From assembly GCA_023511485.1 (NCBI GenBank), contig JAIMBH010000005.1, positions 1 through 64,000 on the forward strand: 64,000 nucleotides of DNA, in the 5' to 3' direction. Position 1 is the stretch's first letter, and every line of letters starts with the position of its first letter. Positions 36,685-44,293 of the stretch are shown here, piece after piece. The position numbers were made by a program, and so were the translations under genes. This stretch comes from Bacillota bacterium. GTDB taxonomy: Bacteria > Actinomycetota > Aquicultoria > Aquicultorales > Aquicultoraceae. Under the pieces are notes generated by a model that was not told the DNA's origin, did no database searches, and saw only the letters and a list, made by a program, of their open reading frames with translations.

Positions 36685-37314
36685 TTATCTTATAAGTAAC
36701 CTTCGGAAAGCAATTGCTACAGCCTGCGCCCTATCCCTTGCTTTGAGTTTCTTGAGAATTTGCTTAACATGAGTATTGATGGTCTCGATGCTTAGTCCAA
36801 GCTGGGATGCAATCTCTTTGTTTGAAAACCCTTCGGCCATGAACTCAAGTATCTGCTGCTGCCTGGGAGGCAGGCTAACCAAATTGCCATCCGTCGTCAC
36901 TCTCATTTTGAATATCTCCTTAGCCAGCTTAGGTTGCACGTAAACTTCATTTGCAATGGCGCTCTTAACTGCCGCAACCAGTTCGTCCTTGTTCACACTG
37001 TTTAGAATAAAGCCGCAGGCTCCTTTGGATATTGCCTCTTCAAAATACTTGCCGTTGTCAAGGTTTGAGATAAACAAAAATCTAATAGACGGATTTATAT
37101 CAATATAGGATTTAATCCTATCAAAGCCACAAAAATCGGAAAGCTGAAGATCGATGATAATAATATCGGGGGAAACCTTCTCTATCTTTGCGTCCACTTC
37201 GGCACATGTAGTCGCAGTATCAATAACCGTTACGTCACCGACATCGCTTAACATTGCCTTAATACCTTCCTGCATAAGAGGATAAGGGCTCGCTATGATT
37301 AAACTAGTGCTCAT
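36685..37314 (-). CDS. NarL/LuxR-type response regulator (orphan)
   Basis: About 209 aa from ATG 37314, chosen for its GGAGG 5 nt upstream. An upstream frame to 37362 lacks support. The receiver domain has DIIIIDLQLSDFCGFD (phospho-acceptor Asp in IDLQL) and FISNLDNGKYFEEAISKGACGFI. The C-terminal LuxR helix-turn-helix is LPPRQQQILEFMAEGFSNKEIASQLGLSIETINTHVKQILKKL. No histidine kinase lies next to it, so its partner and regulon are unknown. It is the first gene of the accessory block after mtaB. Confidence 0.92.
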   Translation of the reverse strand: MSTSLIIASPYPLMQEGIKAMLSDVGDVTVIDTATTCAEVDAKIEKVSPDIIIIDLQLSDFCGFDRIKSYIDINPSIRFLFISNLDNGKYFEEAISKGACGFILNSVNKDELVAAVKSAIANEVYVQPKLAKEIFKMRVTTDGNLVSLPPRQQQILEFMAEGFSNKEIASQLGLSIETINTHVKQILKKLKARDRAQAVAIAFRRLLIR

Positions 37315-37649
37315 ATTGTCCTCCATCTTGGCATCCCTTCCCCCGCCACCGTCTGTCTTCACCGTTCCAGGTAAGACCGCTTTGCGGACTCTATTGATAT
37401 GGATAGATTGTGGCTCGAGCCTGAGCCTAACAGATTATGGTTATGAGCTCCAAATAGTAGTGGTTCTGCAAGAACATAAAATAGGTCGATACTTATAGGT
37501 AAATTTTTAGTATTACTCCACTACTTACAGTTTATTCTATTTACCTATATATCGGTTATACCTATATATAGGTATAATTATAACCCAAATTAGGGAATTC
37601 CTATAGGTTTTCTGGGAATTTGTGGCTTACCGTGATTCTTTTGCTATCG
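37315..37649. promoter_or_regulatory. 335-nt regulatory gap with ACCTATATATAGGT palindrome
   Basis: This gap lies between the response-regulator gene and the Lpd-like gene. It contains a perfect 14-bp palindrome ACCTATATATAGGT at 37560-37573 and a second half-copy ACCTATATAT at 37543-37552, 17 nt apart. TATAATTATA follows immediately. The two sites on one helical face look like an operator pair for the response-regulator gene. No -35 is convincing. The rest holds no gene. Confidence 0.4.
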
Positions 37650-39041
37650 TCATGCCGCCTTGCGCTTCTTGCTCTCTATTAATCCCTTTAGATCTATAAA
37701 AGCATCGCCTAATCCTTCGGACATAGTAAGCACGCAATGAATCGTTTGCGCGAGGTCAGCTAACTTCAACCTGGACTGCATTGCGACCACCCCTTCTTCG
37801 AGTATTTCATCTGCATGATGACCAATTATATGGATGCCGAGCACCTCTTCACTGTCTACATCTGCAATAATTTTTGCGAAACCCAAGCGGTCTCCAGATG
37901 TAAGGGCCCGGCCAAGACCTGCAAACGGCATTTTATGCGCTACGTAGTTGAAGCCATTTTGCCTTGCCTCTTCCTCGGTTATGCCCACGCTTGCGATTGG
38001 AGGGTTACTCCAAGTAACCCGTGGTATGACGCGAAAGCTGACCTCTTCGCTGTTTCCGGCAAGGGCGTTTTTAACTGCAAGGTCGCCTTCATATGCTGCG
38101 GCCTGAGCTAATTGAAAGCCAGGGATAACATCGCCTGCCGCATATATATTATCAACGCTTGTCTGCAAGTACTTGTTGACTTCGATCCCTTTCTTGCCGG
38201 TTTTTACACCAATTCCTTCCAGGTTAAGATTATCTATCAAGGGGCGCCGGCCTGTTGCAATAAATATCTCGTTTGCCTTTAATGTAGCCTTGCCATCCGG
38301 TGTTTGGATCACCAGAGCCTTGGCGTGATTATCCTTAAAAGCCTTCTTTACTTGAGAGCTCGCATAGATGTTAACACCCCTGCTTGTCATGTAATTATGG
38401 ATAGCTTCTGATATCTCCGGATCTTCCTTAGGGGCTATTCTACCTGCAGCTTCCACGATTGTTACCTGAGAATCAAAAGATTCGTAGACCGTGCTAAACT
38501 CTAGACCCACGGCTGAGCCCCCAACCATAATAAACGATTCGGGCAGGTCTCGCATATCGATTGCTTGCTCGCTTGTTATGTATCCCACCTCATCTAAGCC
38601 CTCTATAGGTGGCACGAAAGGTGTGGATCCGGTTGCGATAATGGCTTTATTAAACGAGATGGTCCTTCCATTAACATCAACTTCGTGTGTTGACTTAAAA
38701 CTAGCCGTACCATAGATAATATCGATTCCTTGTATCTCGAAGAATCTTCGCATCTCTGGCCCAGTTATCTGAGAGACAACCCAGTTCTTTCGGTCGATAA
38801 CCTTTCCAAAATCAAAGCCAATGCCGTCAGCTGATAAGCCGAACTCAGCAGCCCTTTTTAGTGAACGGAAAGCTGCTGCTGAGGCCAGCAAAGCCTTGCT
38901 GGGAGCACAACCCGTATTAGGTCAGGTTCCGCCAAGCTTTGCTTTCTCGACCATCGCAACTCTTGCACCCAGCTCTATTCCACCCACAGCTGCAGCTGCT
39001 CCTGCGCTACCTGAGCCGATAACAAGCAGGTCGTAATGCAT
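37650..39041 (-). CDS. Candidate selenoprotein: dihydrolipoamide dehydrogenase/MerA-like flavoprotein with UGA at the redox cysteine
   Basis: ATG 39041 follows a strong AAAGGAGG. The frame runs 463 codons with one in-frame TGA at codon 40 (38924-38922), the full length for this family. N-terminal MHYDLLVIGSGSAGAAAA is the FAD-binding GxGxxG. The active-site motif reads GGT-(TGA)-PNTGCAPSK, where Lpd, glutathione reductase and MerA have GGTCxNxGCxPSK. TGA thus replaces exactly the first redox cysteine. Then come a second GGSAVGLEFSTVY dinucleotide fold, YAAGDVIPG and a C-terminal dimerisation domain with HIIGHHADEI. A SECIS-like hairpin follows the TGA. I read it as selenocysteine, though a nonsense mutation is possible. 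It is last in the operon with YHS and CMD genes. Confidence 0.8.
38885..38902 (-). promoter_or_regulatory. SECIS-like hairpin after the in-frame TGA
   Basis: On the minus strand CCAGCAA-GGCT-TTGCTGG forms a perfect 7-bp stem with a GG-starting tetraloop. The stem begins 19 nt after the TGA and the loop GG is about 27 nt after it. This matches the usual bacterial SECIS spacing and the requirement for a G in the first two loop positions. Confidence 0.6.
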
Positions 39042-39139
39042 AACAGGCCTCCTTTAAATGTTTTAAATGTATAACCTATCAGGAGCTAATTCAGGCCCTA
39101 TACTTGATATGAAAGCTTCTAATTTTTAACTTGAATTTC

Positions 39140-39334
39140 CTAAGCGGCCCAACCTATCTCTTTTGCTATCTTTAGGTAGCGCTCAGGATCCTGATCAAAC
39201 ATATTCTTATGCTCTAGGCTGTCAAAATAATAAGTTCTGCCTTGGTACTCACTAGTCAAATTTTCCTGTTTAGCTCTTGCCTCATCTACTGTGGTGTCCA
39301 TGCCCATTGAGGCACATACAATACATTTAGCCAT
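39140..39334 (-). CDS. YHS-domain small protein
   Basis: The 64-aa protein begins MAKCIVCASMGMDT and has EYQGRTYYFDSLEHKNMFDQDPERYLKIA, the YHS pattern (Y-x-G-x-x-Y-x-F-x-S-x-x-x-x-x-x-F-x-x-x-P-x-x-Y). YHS domains bind metals, often copper or heavy metals, in transporters and heavy-metal proteins. A CxxC (CIVC) sits at the N-terminus. It lies between the CMD gene and the Lpd-like gene on the same strand with short gaps, so it is probably part of their redox or metal system. Confidence 0.85.
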   Translation of the reverse strand: MAKCIVCASMGMDTTVDEARAKQENLTSEYQGRTYYFDSLEHKNMFDQDPERYLKIAKEIGWAA

Positions 39335-39368
39335 CTATCCTCACCTACACCTATTTTTTAATACAACA

Positions 39369-39767
39369 TTAAGCTGCTTTTTGCATCGACTGCTTGATAT
39401 AGGCTGCTATCTGATTAGCTTCATTTTTGAATTGCTCCATATCCGGGTTATTACCCTCAAGAAACGCCGACCAGCCGGCAACATATTTTGCAATCCGGTA
39501 AGCCTCATCTACCTGGGTATCCGTGGCACCTGACGCCATCGCCATCTGAGCGTGCCAATATGCCATATGCGGACAGCTTGCAGCTGAAGCGACAGATACA
39601 CCCATCAAATGCTTCTCCATCGGAGATAAGTTGCTTGGCTGAAGCTCCATCACTTTGAAGATCTCCCAATCATGCTCAAGAGTTGAATCGGGAATTGTTA
39701 GCATCCAGCTGGGTATGCGGCCAAGCATAGATTCCATCTCATCAAATATTTCTTTCCTGCTTCTCAT
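39369..39767 (-). CDS. Carboxymuconolactone decarboxylase/AhpD-like protein
   Basis: About 132 aa from ATG 39767, set by GGAGG 5 nt upstream. The frame also opens four codons earlier. The CMD/AhpD core is visible: LSPMEKHLMGVSVASAASCPHMAYWHAQMAMASGATDTQVDEA. AhpD has CxxCxxxH. Here the spacing is kept but the second cysteine is Met (C-P-H-M-x3-H), leaving one thiol. In mycobacteria AhpD works with a lipoamide dehydrogenase to reduce peroxiredoxin. Its operon with an Lpd-like flavoprotein therefore suggests a thiol-redox or peroxide role. No signal peptide is seen. Confidence 0.87.
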   Translation of the reverse strand: MRSRKEIFDEMESMLGRIPSWMLTIPDSTLEHDWEIFKVMELQPSNLSPMEKHLMGVSVASAASCPHMAYWHAQMAMASGATDTQVDEAYRIAKYVAGWSAFLEGNNPDMEQFKNEANQIAAYIKQSMQKAA

Positions 39768-39973
39768 AGCGACCTCCAATAATCAAATACCTTACAAATG
39801 CGTTTCTACCCGTAAACGTACTCAAAAACTTTTTCGTGGCAAACTGGTCTGCCGATGTTTGCACAAATATTTCATTGAGCCCGATTTCAATAACCGGCAG
39901 AGAGCCTTTGCAGTTTAAAGCCAGATACGGCGTGGAAAGATTTAAAGCAATTCCTGCTTCTGGGAGAACAAGA

Positions 39974-42122
39974 ATGAAAGTCACCATCAATGAAGGCACT
40001 TTGTTTATTATTTCAAACGAACTGGGCGACATCTTGCCCGGTAAAGAAGATGGTCTATACAACCAGGATACCCGTTTCCTAAACCGGTACGAAATATTTA
40101 TAAACGGCGTTAAGCCAACCGTGTTAACTGGGCGACAGGTTGATTATTACTCAGCAGTTCATTACCTGACAAATCCAGAACTTGATGGCATGCGCCCGAA
40201 TTCAATAACGATAGCAAGGAAACGCATAATCGGAGATGCCCTTCACGAAGACCTTGAGATAGCAAACCATAGCTTAGAACCAATCGATATCAAGCTTCAT
40301 TTTGAGTTTGATGCCGATTTCGCAGATATCTTCGATGTTAAAGCTAGCCGCCACCCTGCTGAGATATCGCCTGAATTTATTACAAATAGGAAGGCTAGAA
40401 GCCTCTCTTTCAGGCATGAATCCAAAGCCCTCTATAGAGAAACTAAGATAGTTTTTAGCCAAACACCTGAGCTTGGCGAGAAGGCAGCCGGCTTTGATAT
40501 AAAACTTGAGCCGGACCAGCGATGGCGAATCTGTATTGACTTCTCTATGCTTGCAAGCCGGAAAGCAGTAGTATCAAGCTACAGATGTGAGCCGTTTAGC
40601 ATGGTGCGCAAACGGCCTGAGAGCGAGGTTGAATGGGTTAGAAAAGCCCCTAAGCTATTTACGGATTATGACACTTTAGAGCACGCTTATGCACAAAGTC
40701 TAACAGACATGGTAGCGCTCCGACTAAAGAAGCCAAAGTTTGAAGATCTAGGAATAATTCCAGCAGCGGGAATCCCATGGTTTGTAACGTGCTTTGGAAG
40801 AGATAGCTTAATAACAGCGTACCAGACACTGCCTTATCTGCCGGATATGGCATACGGCGTTCTAAGAAACTCAGCCAGATATCAAGGCCGCAAAGTAGAC
40901 ATACGCACCGAGGAGGAGCCCGGCAAGATATTTCATGAGATCCGATGGGGCGGATTTCCATCAACCTTTCCAGCAATTGGCGAGGCCCCTTACAAAATTT
41001 ACTACGGAACGGTCGATGCAACCCCGCTTTTCATCATCCTCCTCTACGAGTTATACAGCTGGACTGGAGATAAAGCATTAATAGGCAGCCTCAAAGGTAA
41101 TCTTGTAAAAGCCCTCGAATAGATCGATAAATATGGAGATAAAGACAATGATGGATATGTCGAGTACAGAAAAATGAGTGAGCATGGCCTTGAAAATCAG
41201 GGGTGGAAGGACTCGTGGGATTCGGTAAGATTTGCCGACGGCCGTTTTGCTAAAGCCCCTATTGCTCTGTGTGAGGTTCAAGGTTATGTATACATGGCAA
41301 AACTGGGTGCTGCAGAGCTCTTAGATGTTCTAGGAGATAGTGGAAGAGCTGGCCAGCTAAGAAAAGAGGTCACCGAGCTAAAAGAAAGGTTTAACCGAGA
41401 CTTCTGGATGGAAGATAAAGGCTTCTTTGCTGAGGTACTCGATAAAGATAAGAAGCAAGTTGACTCAATAACATCCAACGCGGGACAACTCCTTTGGTCC
41501 GGCATTGTTGATAAAGAAAAGGCCGGTATTTTGAGGGAGAAATTACTCTCTCCCGACATGTTTTCTGGTTGGGGCATACGCACGATGAGCTCACAGATGG
41601 CTGCCTATAATCCGCTGAGTTACCACAACGGAACCATCTGGCCTCACGATAACTTAATTATCGCAAACGGGCTGATGCGCTATGGTTTTTACGAGGAATC
41701 TTTGCTGATTATCGATTCTATCTTAGATGCCGGTCAATACTTTGCATATCAAAGACTTCCTGAGCTTTTTGCAGGCTATGATCGCAGGTCATCTGTCGTA
41801 CCAATTGATTACCCGGCAAGCAACAGCCCGCAGTCCTGGGCGTCCGGAGTATCGTTTCTGATGCTATCCACAATTCTCGGCATGCGGGTGCAGGCGGACA
41901 AGAAACTTCTTATCCTTAAACCGAGATTCCCTGCAGACATATATCGAATACATCTCGCCGGCTTAAGGGTTGGCGATAGTTATATCAGCTTTGAGGTTCT
42001 CAAAGAGGGGGGGTAGAAACGAGCTATATATAACCGAGAATCCGGGCTCTTTTAAGATCAAACTTGAGAGGTGGCCAGATGAGTATGAGAGCGACTGCCG
42101 TAAAACCAGGACAGAAGGATAG
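39974..42122 (+). pseudogene. Glycogen debranching/amylo-alpha-1,6-glucosidase-like gene, interrupted
   Basis: ATG 39974 has GGGAG upstream. The N-terminal GDE domain is clear (ISNELGDILPGKEDGLYNQDTRFLNRYEIFINGV). The (alpha/alpha)6 glucosidase domain has PWFVTCFGRDSLITAYQTLPY, then GYVEYRKMSEHGLENQGWKDSWDS and SYHNGTIWPHDNLIIANGL. An in-frame TAG at 41120-41122 (codon 383) replaces the Trp expected in ALEWIDKYGDKD-like text. A run of seven Gs at 42009-42015 shifts the frame to a TAG at 42014-42016, while the +1-corrected frame continues GGRNELYITENPGSFKIKLERW. The enzyme would remove alpha-1,6 branches of glycogen. Two lesions suggest decay, though assembly errors remain possible. Confidence 0.82.
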
Positions 42123-42678
42123 CGCGAGCTTGTCAGATGTGCCAACTCCCGAGCCAGGCCCAGGTGAGATCCGGGTTAAAGTCATCGAAGTTGGAGTTGA
42201 CGGAACGGATATCGATATAAACGAGGGACTCTATGGCCAGGCACCTCCGGGCGAGGAACGGCTAATCATCAGTCATGAGGCTGTCGGGGTTATCGATAAA
42301 ATTGGTTTGCATGTAAGCGGTTTTTTTAAGGAGGAGCTTGTTGTGCCAACCGTCCGCCGGGGCTGCCCTGAGCAATGCCCAAGCTGTAGCCAGTTAGAGC
42401 CCGATATGTGCCTCACCAATAACTACGAAGAGAGGGGCATTTTAAAATTACAGGGATTCATGGCTGATTACTTTGTCGAGAAACCTGATAACCTGCTTAA
42501 AGTTCCCCCTCACTTGCGCGCTATAGGGATATTGGTTGAACCCTTAAGCATCTGCGAAAAAGGAATTCGTGAGATATTTAAGCTGCAGCAGCGCTTAAGA
42601 TGGTCTCCTGAGATGGCCCTCGTTCTTGGCGCAGGAAGCATCGGCCTTCTCTTTACCTTTCTTCTTCTACAACGGTGA
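42079..42678 (+). pseudogene. Truncated zinc-dependent (glucose/threonine-type) dehydrogenase
   Basis: ATG 42079 has GAGAGG upstream. About 199 residues remain of a family normally near 340-370. The GroES-like domain is intact (PEPGPGEIRVKVIEVGVDGTDIDINEGLYG, then RRGCPEQCPSCSQLEPDMC with structural-zinc cysteines). It resembles archaeal-type glucose dehydrogenase. The Rossmann domain stops just after VLGAGSIGLLFTFLLLQ at the first copy of a GGTGACAGGCACCG repeat. The cofactor-binding half is lost, so it cannot be active. The break coincides with the repeat element at 42674-42839. Confidence 0.8.
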
Positions 42679-42839
42679 CAGGCACCGGGCAATCTCTCTA
42701 CCAGGTACTTTACCTTGCTATTGGCTTAAAAGTGTGCGATTGTAAAATATTTAATAGCCTGGAAATTCACAATCGCACACTTTATTATTAAGCATTCTCT
42801 GTTTATACTGGTCAGCAATTTGAAAGGTGACAGGCACCG
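42674..42839. mobile_element. REP-like non-autonomous element with GGTGACAGGCACCG ends
   Basis: Identical 14-nt GGTGACAGGCACCG copies lie at 42674-42687 and 42826-42839, and each is nearly palindromic (GGTG...CACC). Between them is a perfect 15-bp inverted repeat, AAAGTGTGCGATTGT (42729-42743) and its complement (42769-42783), with a 25-nt loop. The unit has no ORF. Its left end truncates the dehydrogenase and its right end abuts the thioredoxin stop codon. The paired-palindrome layout resembles REP/BIME units mobilised by Y1-type transposases. Confidence 0.6.
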
Positions 42840-43091
42840 CTAAAAAATATTTTGGATAGCTGCAATTGCGCTTTCTTTGTCAGGCGTACCTGTGAAAACA
42901 ACCTTTCCGTCAATAATAGTCACGGGAACGCCGGTTATTCCGTACTCTTTAGCTAATTGCTGACCTTTTTCTGATGCTATATCATAAACCTCATAATTAA
43001 AGTCATATTCCTTCTTTAAACTATCCCATAGCTCCTTTGCGCCAGGACATACGGGACACCAATCGGCTATGAGAAGCACCACAGACTTCAT
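42840..43091 (-). CDS. Small thioredoxin/glutaredoxin-like protein
   Basis: The 83-aa protein has the active site DWCPVCPGAKELW (CPVC) at residues 11-14 and GVPVTIIDGK with the cis-proline. This is the thioredoxin fold without extra domains. It overlaps or abuts the preceding SGCP protein gene and is last in the ArsR-led operon. It may reduce a partner in metal or arsenic stress, which is inferred from context. The stop codon abuts the REP-like element, but the protein looks complete. Confidence 0.88.
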   Translation of the reverse strand: MKSVVLLIADWCPVCPGAKELWDSLKKEYDFNYEVYDIASEKGQQLAKEYGITGVPVTIIDGKVVFTGTPDKESAIAAIQNIF

Positions 43092-43403
43092 TTACATGGC
43101 CTCCTTGAATGCTTCTAAAACCATTTTCTTGTTAGGCCAGCCTAAAAGCCCTTCACTTGTTTGGTACACACGACACTTTAGAGCGTAATCAGTCGCCGTA
43201 CGCGCATTCCTATCAACATCAAGGCCGTTTATCCTAATTGTAGGCGATCCTAAAAACTTTCTCTCAACCGCCTCTTCTTGACTTTGAACATCGATCTTTT
43301 CAATCGGCTCATCTATACCAAGCTCTTTCATGACCTCGGCTAAAACTTCTTCAGCATTCTTAAATGTAGGACAACCTGAAAAGTAAAGTAATTCGATTTT
43401 CAT
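43092..43403 (-). CDS. Thioredoxin-like SGCP-motif protein (mercury/arsenic-type accessory)
   Basis: The 103-aa protein begins MKIELLYFSGCPTFKNAEEVLAEVM and later has RKFLGSPTIRINGLDVD, a thioredoxin-like fold with a single N-terminal Cys and a cis-Pro-like SPT. Proteins with this YFxGCP start are common in bacterial mercury and arsenic loci and often annotated DUF2703-like or alkylmercury-lyase-associated. The exact family is not certain. It is the second gene after arsR and ends 1 nt before the CPVC thioredoxin gene, a tight operon. Confidence 0.75.
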   Translation of the reverse strand: MKIELLYFSGCPTFKNAEEVLAEVMKELGIDEPIEKIDVQSQEEAVERKFLGSPTIRINGLDVDRNARTATDYALKCRVYQTSEGLLGWPNKKMVLEAFKEAM

Positions 43404-43447
43404 TTTATCCTCCTCTGTTAACCGATATGTCTGCTACTTAGATTGGC

Positions 43448-43786
43448 TTACATCCTGGTGCACGAGCTAATATGGCTGGCATTATCTGTAACCACCGAGC
43501 GGCTAAGTTCCATAATCGTGCGGATTCGCTCATCAGTTATTTTGTAATAGACGTATTTTCCTTCCTGCTGCGAGCTAACGTAGCCACACCACTTAAGGCA
43601 GGCAAGTTGATTGGAGACGAGGCTTTGCGATACACCAAGTGTTTCCACCAACTCACTTACGTTTTTTGAGCCGCCAAGCAGCACCTCAACGATTCTATAT
43701 CGCGTTGGATTAGCTAGCCCCTGAAAGAATTTCGCATAGAGCGTTGATTGAAGCTCTTGCGCACTCTTTTCTACCATTTTAGTCAT
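43448..43786 (-). CDS. ArsR-family winged-helix repressor
   Basis: The 112-aa protein has FFQGLANPTRYRIVEVLLGGSKNVSELVETLGVSQSLVSNQLACLKWCGYVSSQQEGKYVYYKI, the classic ArsR/SmtB winged helix. Two cysteines lie in the recognition region or near it (ACLKWC) and one in the C-terminal tail (SSCTRM), possible metal or thiol sensors. The start is ATG 43786 with AAGGTGG upstream. It heads the operon with two thioredoxin-like proteins and probably represses it through the palindrome at 43821. Confidence 0.93.
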   Translation of the reverse strand: MTKMVEKSAQELQSTLYAKFFQGLANPTRYRIVEVLLGGSKNVSELVETLGVSQSLVSNQLACLKWCGYVSSQQEGKYVYYKITDERIRTIMELSRSVVTDNASHISSCTRM

Positions 43787-43820
43787 TGTGCCACCTTGTA
43801 TTAACGTATTTTAATATGTT

Positions 43821-43841
43821 GATTCTTATTATATAAGAATC
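43821..43841. promoter_or_regulatory. Palindromic operator upstream of arsR
   Basis: GATTCTTA and TAAGAATC are a perfect 8-bp inverted repeat with a 5-nt TTATA centre, 35 nt upstream of the arsR start. The layout fits ArsR/SmtB operators, which overlap the promoter. Confidence 0.65.
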
Positions 43842-43880
43842 TGCCCTGTTTTCAAGAACATGTTTTAAGAGTCCATAGGC

Positions 43881-44156
43881 TTACCCGCAGCACGCTTCAA
43901 AATGCCCCTTATCATGTGAGACAGCAGCACCAGCGACCGCTTCAGAAAACGTGGGGTGGATGTAGATGGTGTCAGCGATATCATCTATCGTAAGATTACC
44001 TTTCATGGCAATAGCAACCTCTAAAATAAGCTCTGCCGCACTGTGGCCGATTATGTGTCCTCCGATTATTTGACCGTTGCTGTTGTCCACGATGAGCTTT
44101 GCAAAGCCTTCGGTTTCACCGTTTACAATGGCTGCCCCAATAGTAGCAAAATCAAG
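43881..44156 (-). pseudogene. C-terminal remnant of a mercuric reductase/Lpd-like flavoprotein
   Basis: The open codons from 44156 translate LDFATIGAAIVNGETEGFAKLIVDNSNGQIIGGHIIGHSAAELILEVAIAMKGNLTIDDIADTIYIHPTFSEAVAGAA. This is the dimerisation domain of the disulfide-reductase family. It ends EACCG with a vicinal Cys pair, like the CC tail of MerA. About 370 N-terminal residues with the FAD and NAD domains are missing and a TAG lies just upstream. It is a decayed copy beside the ArsR operon and a second relative of the Lpd-like gene at 37650. Confidence 0.82.
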
Positions 44157-44258
44157 CTAGGTGCAAAGTGGTGCAAAGTGTGCAAATTGAGACATCGTTC
44201 ACGTTCGCAAAATTCTCATTGGTGATATAAACTTAATCCATAACCGTAGCCCACTCAA

Positions 44259-44278
44259 TCCCCAGACAGGATTCAAAC
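44259..44278 (-). pseudogene. Degenerate tRNA 3'-end-like remnant
   Basis: On the minus strand GTTTGAATCCTGTCTGGGGA matches GTTCGAATCCTGCCCGGGGA, the tRNA-Asn 3' exon, at 17 of 20 positions. No other tRNA arms are recognisable. It lies at the rsmE edge of the accessory block. It may be a decayed tRNA or an old attachment-site copy. Confidence 0.35.
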
Positions 44279-44293
44279 TTAAGGCCTTAAAGG

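Noticed and set aside
37650-38891. A 413-aa flavoprotein starting at TTG 38891
   Set aside because: This start lies inside the conserved PSKALLA motif and has no ribosome site. The real start is ATG 39041, with the TGA as an internal codon.
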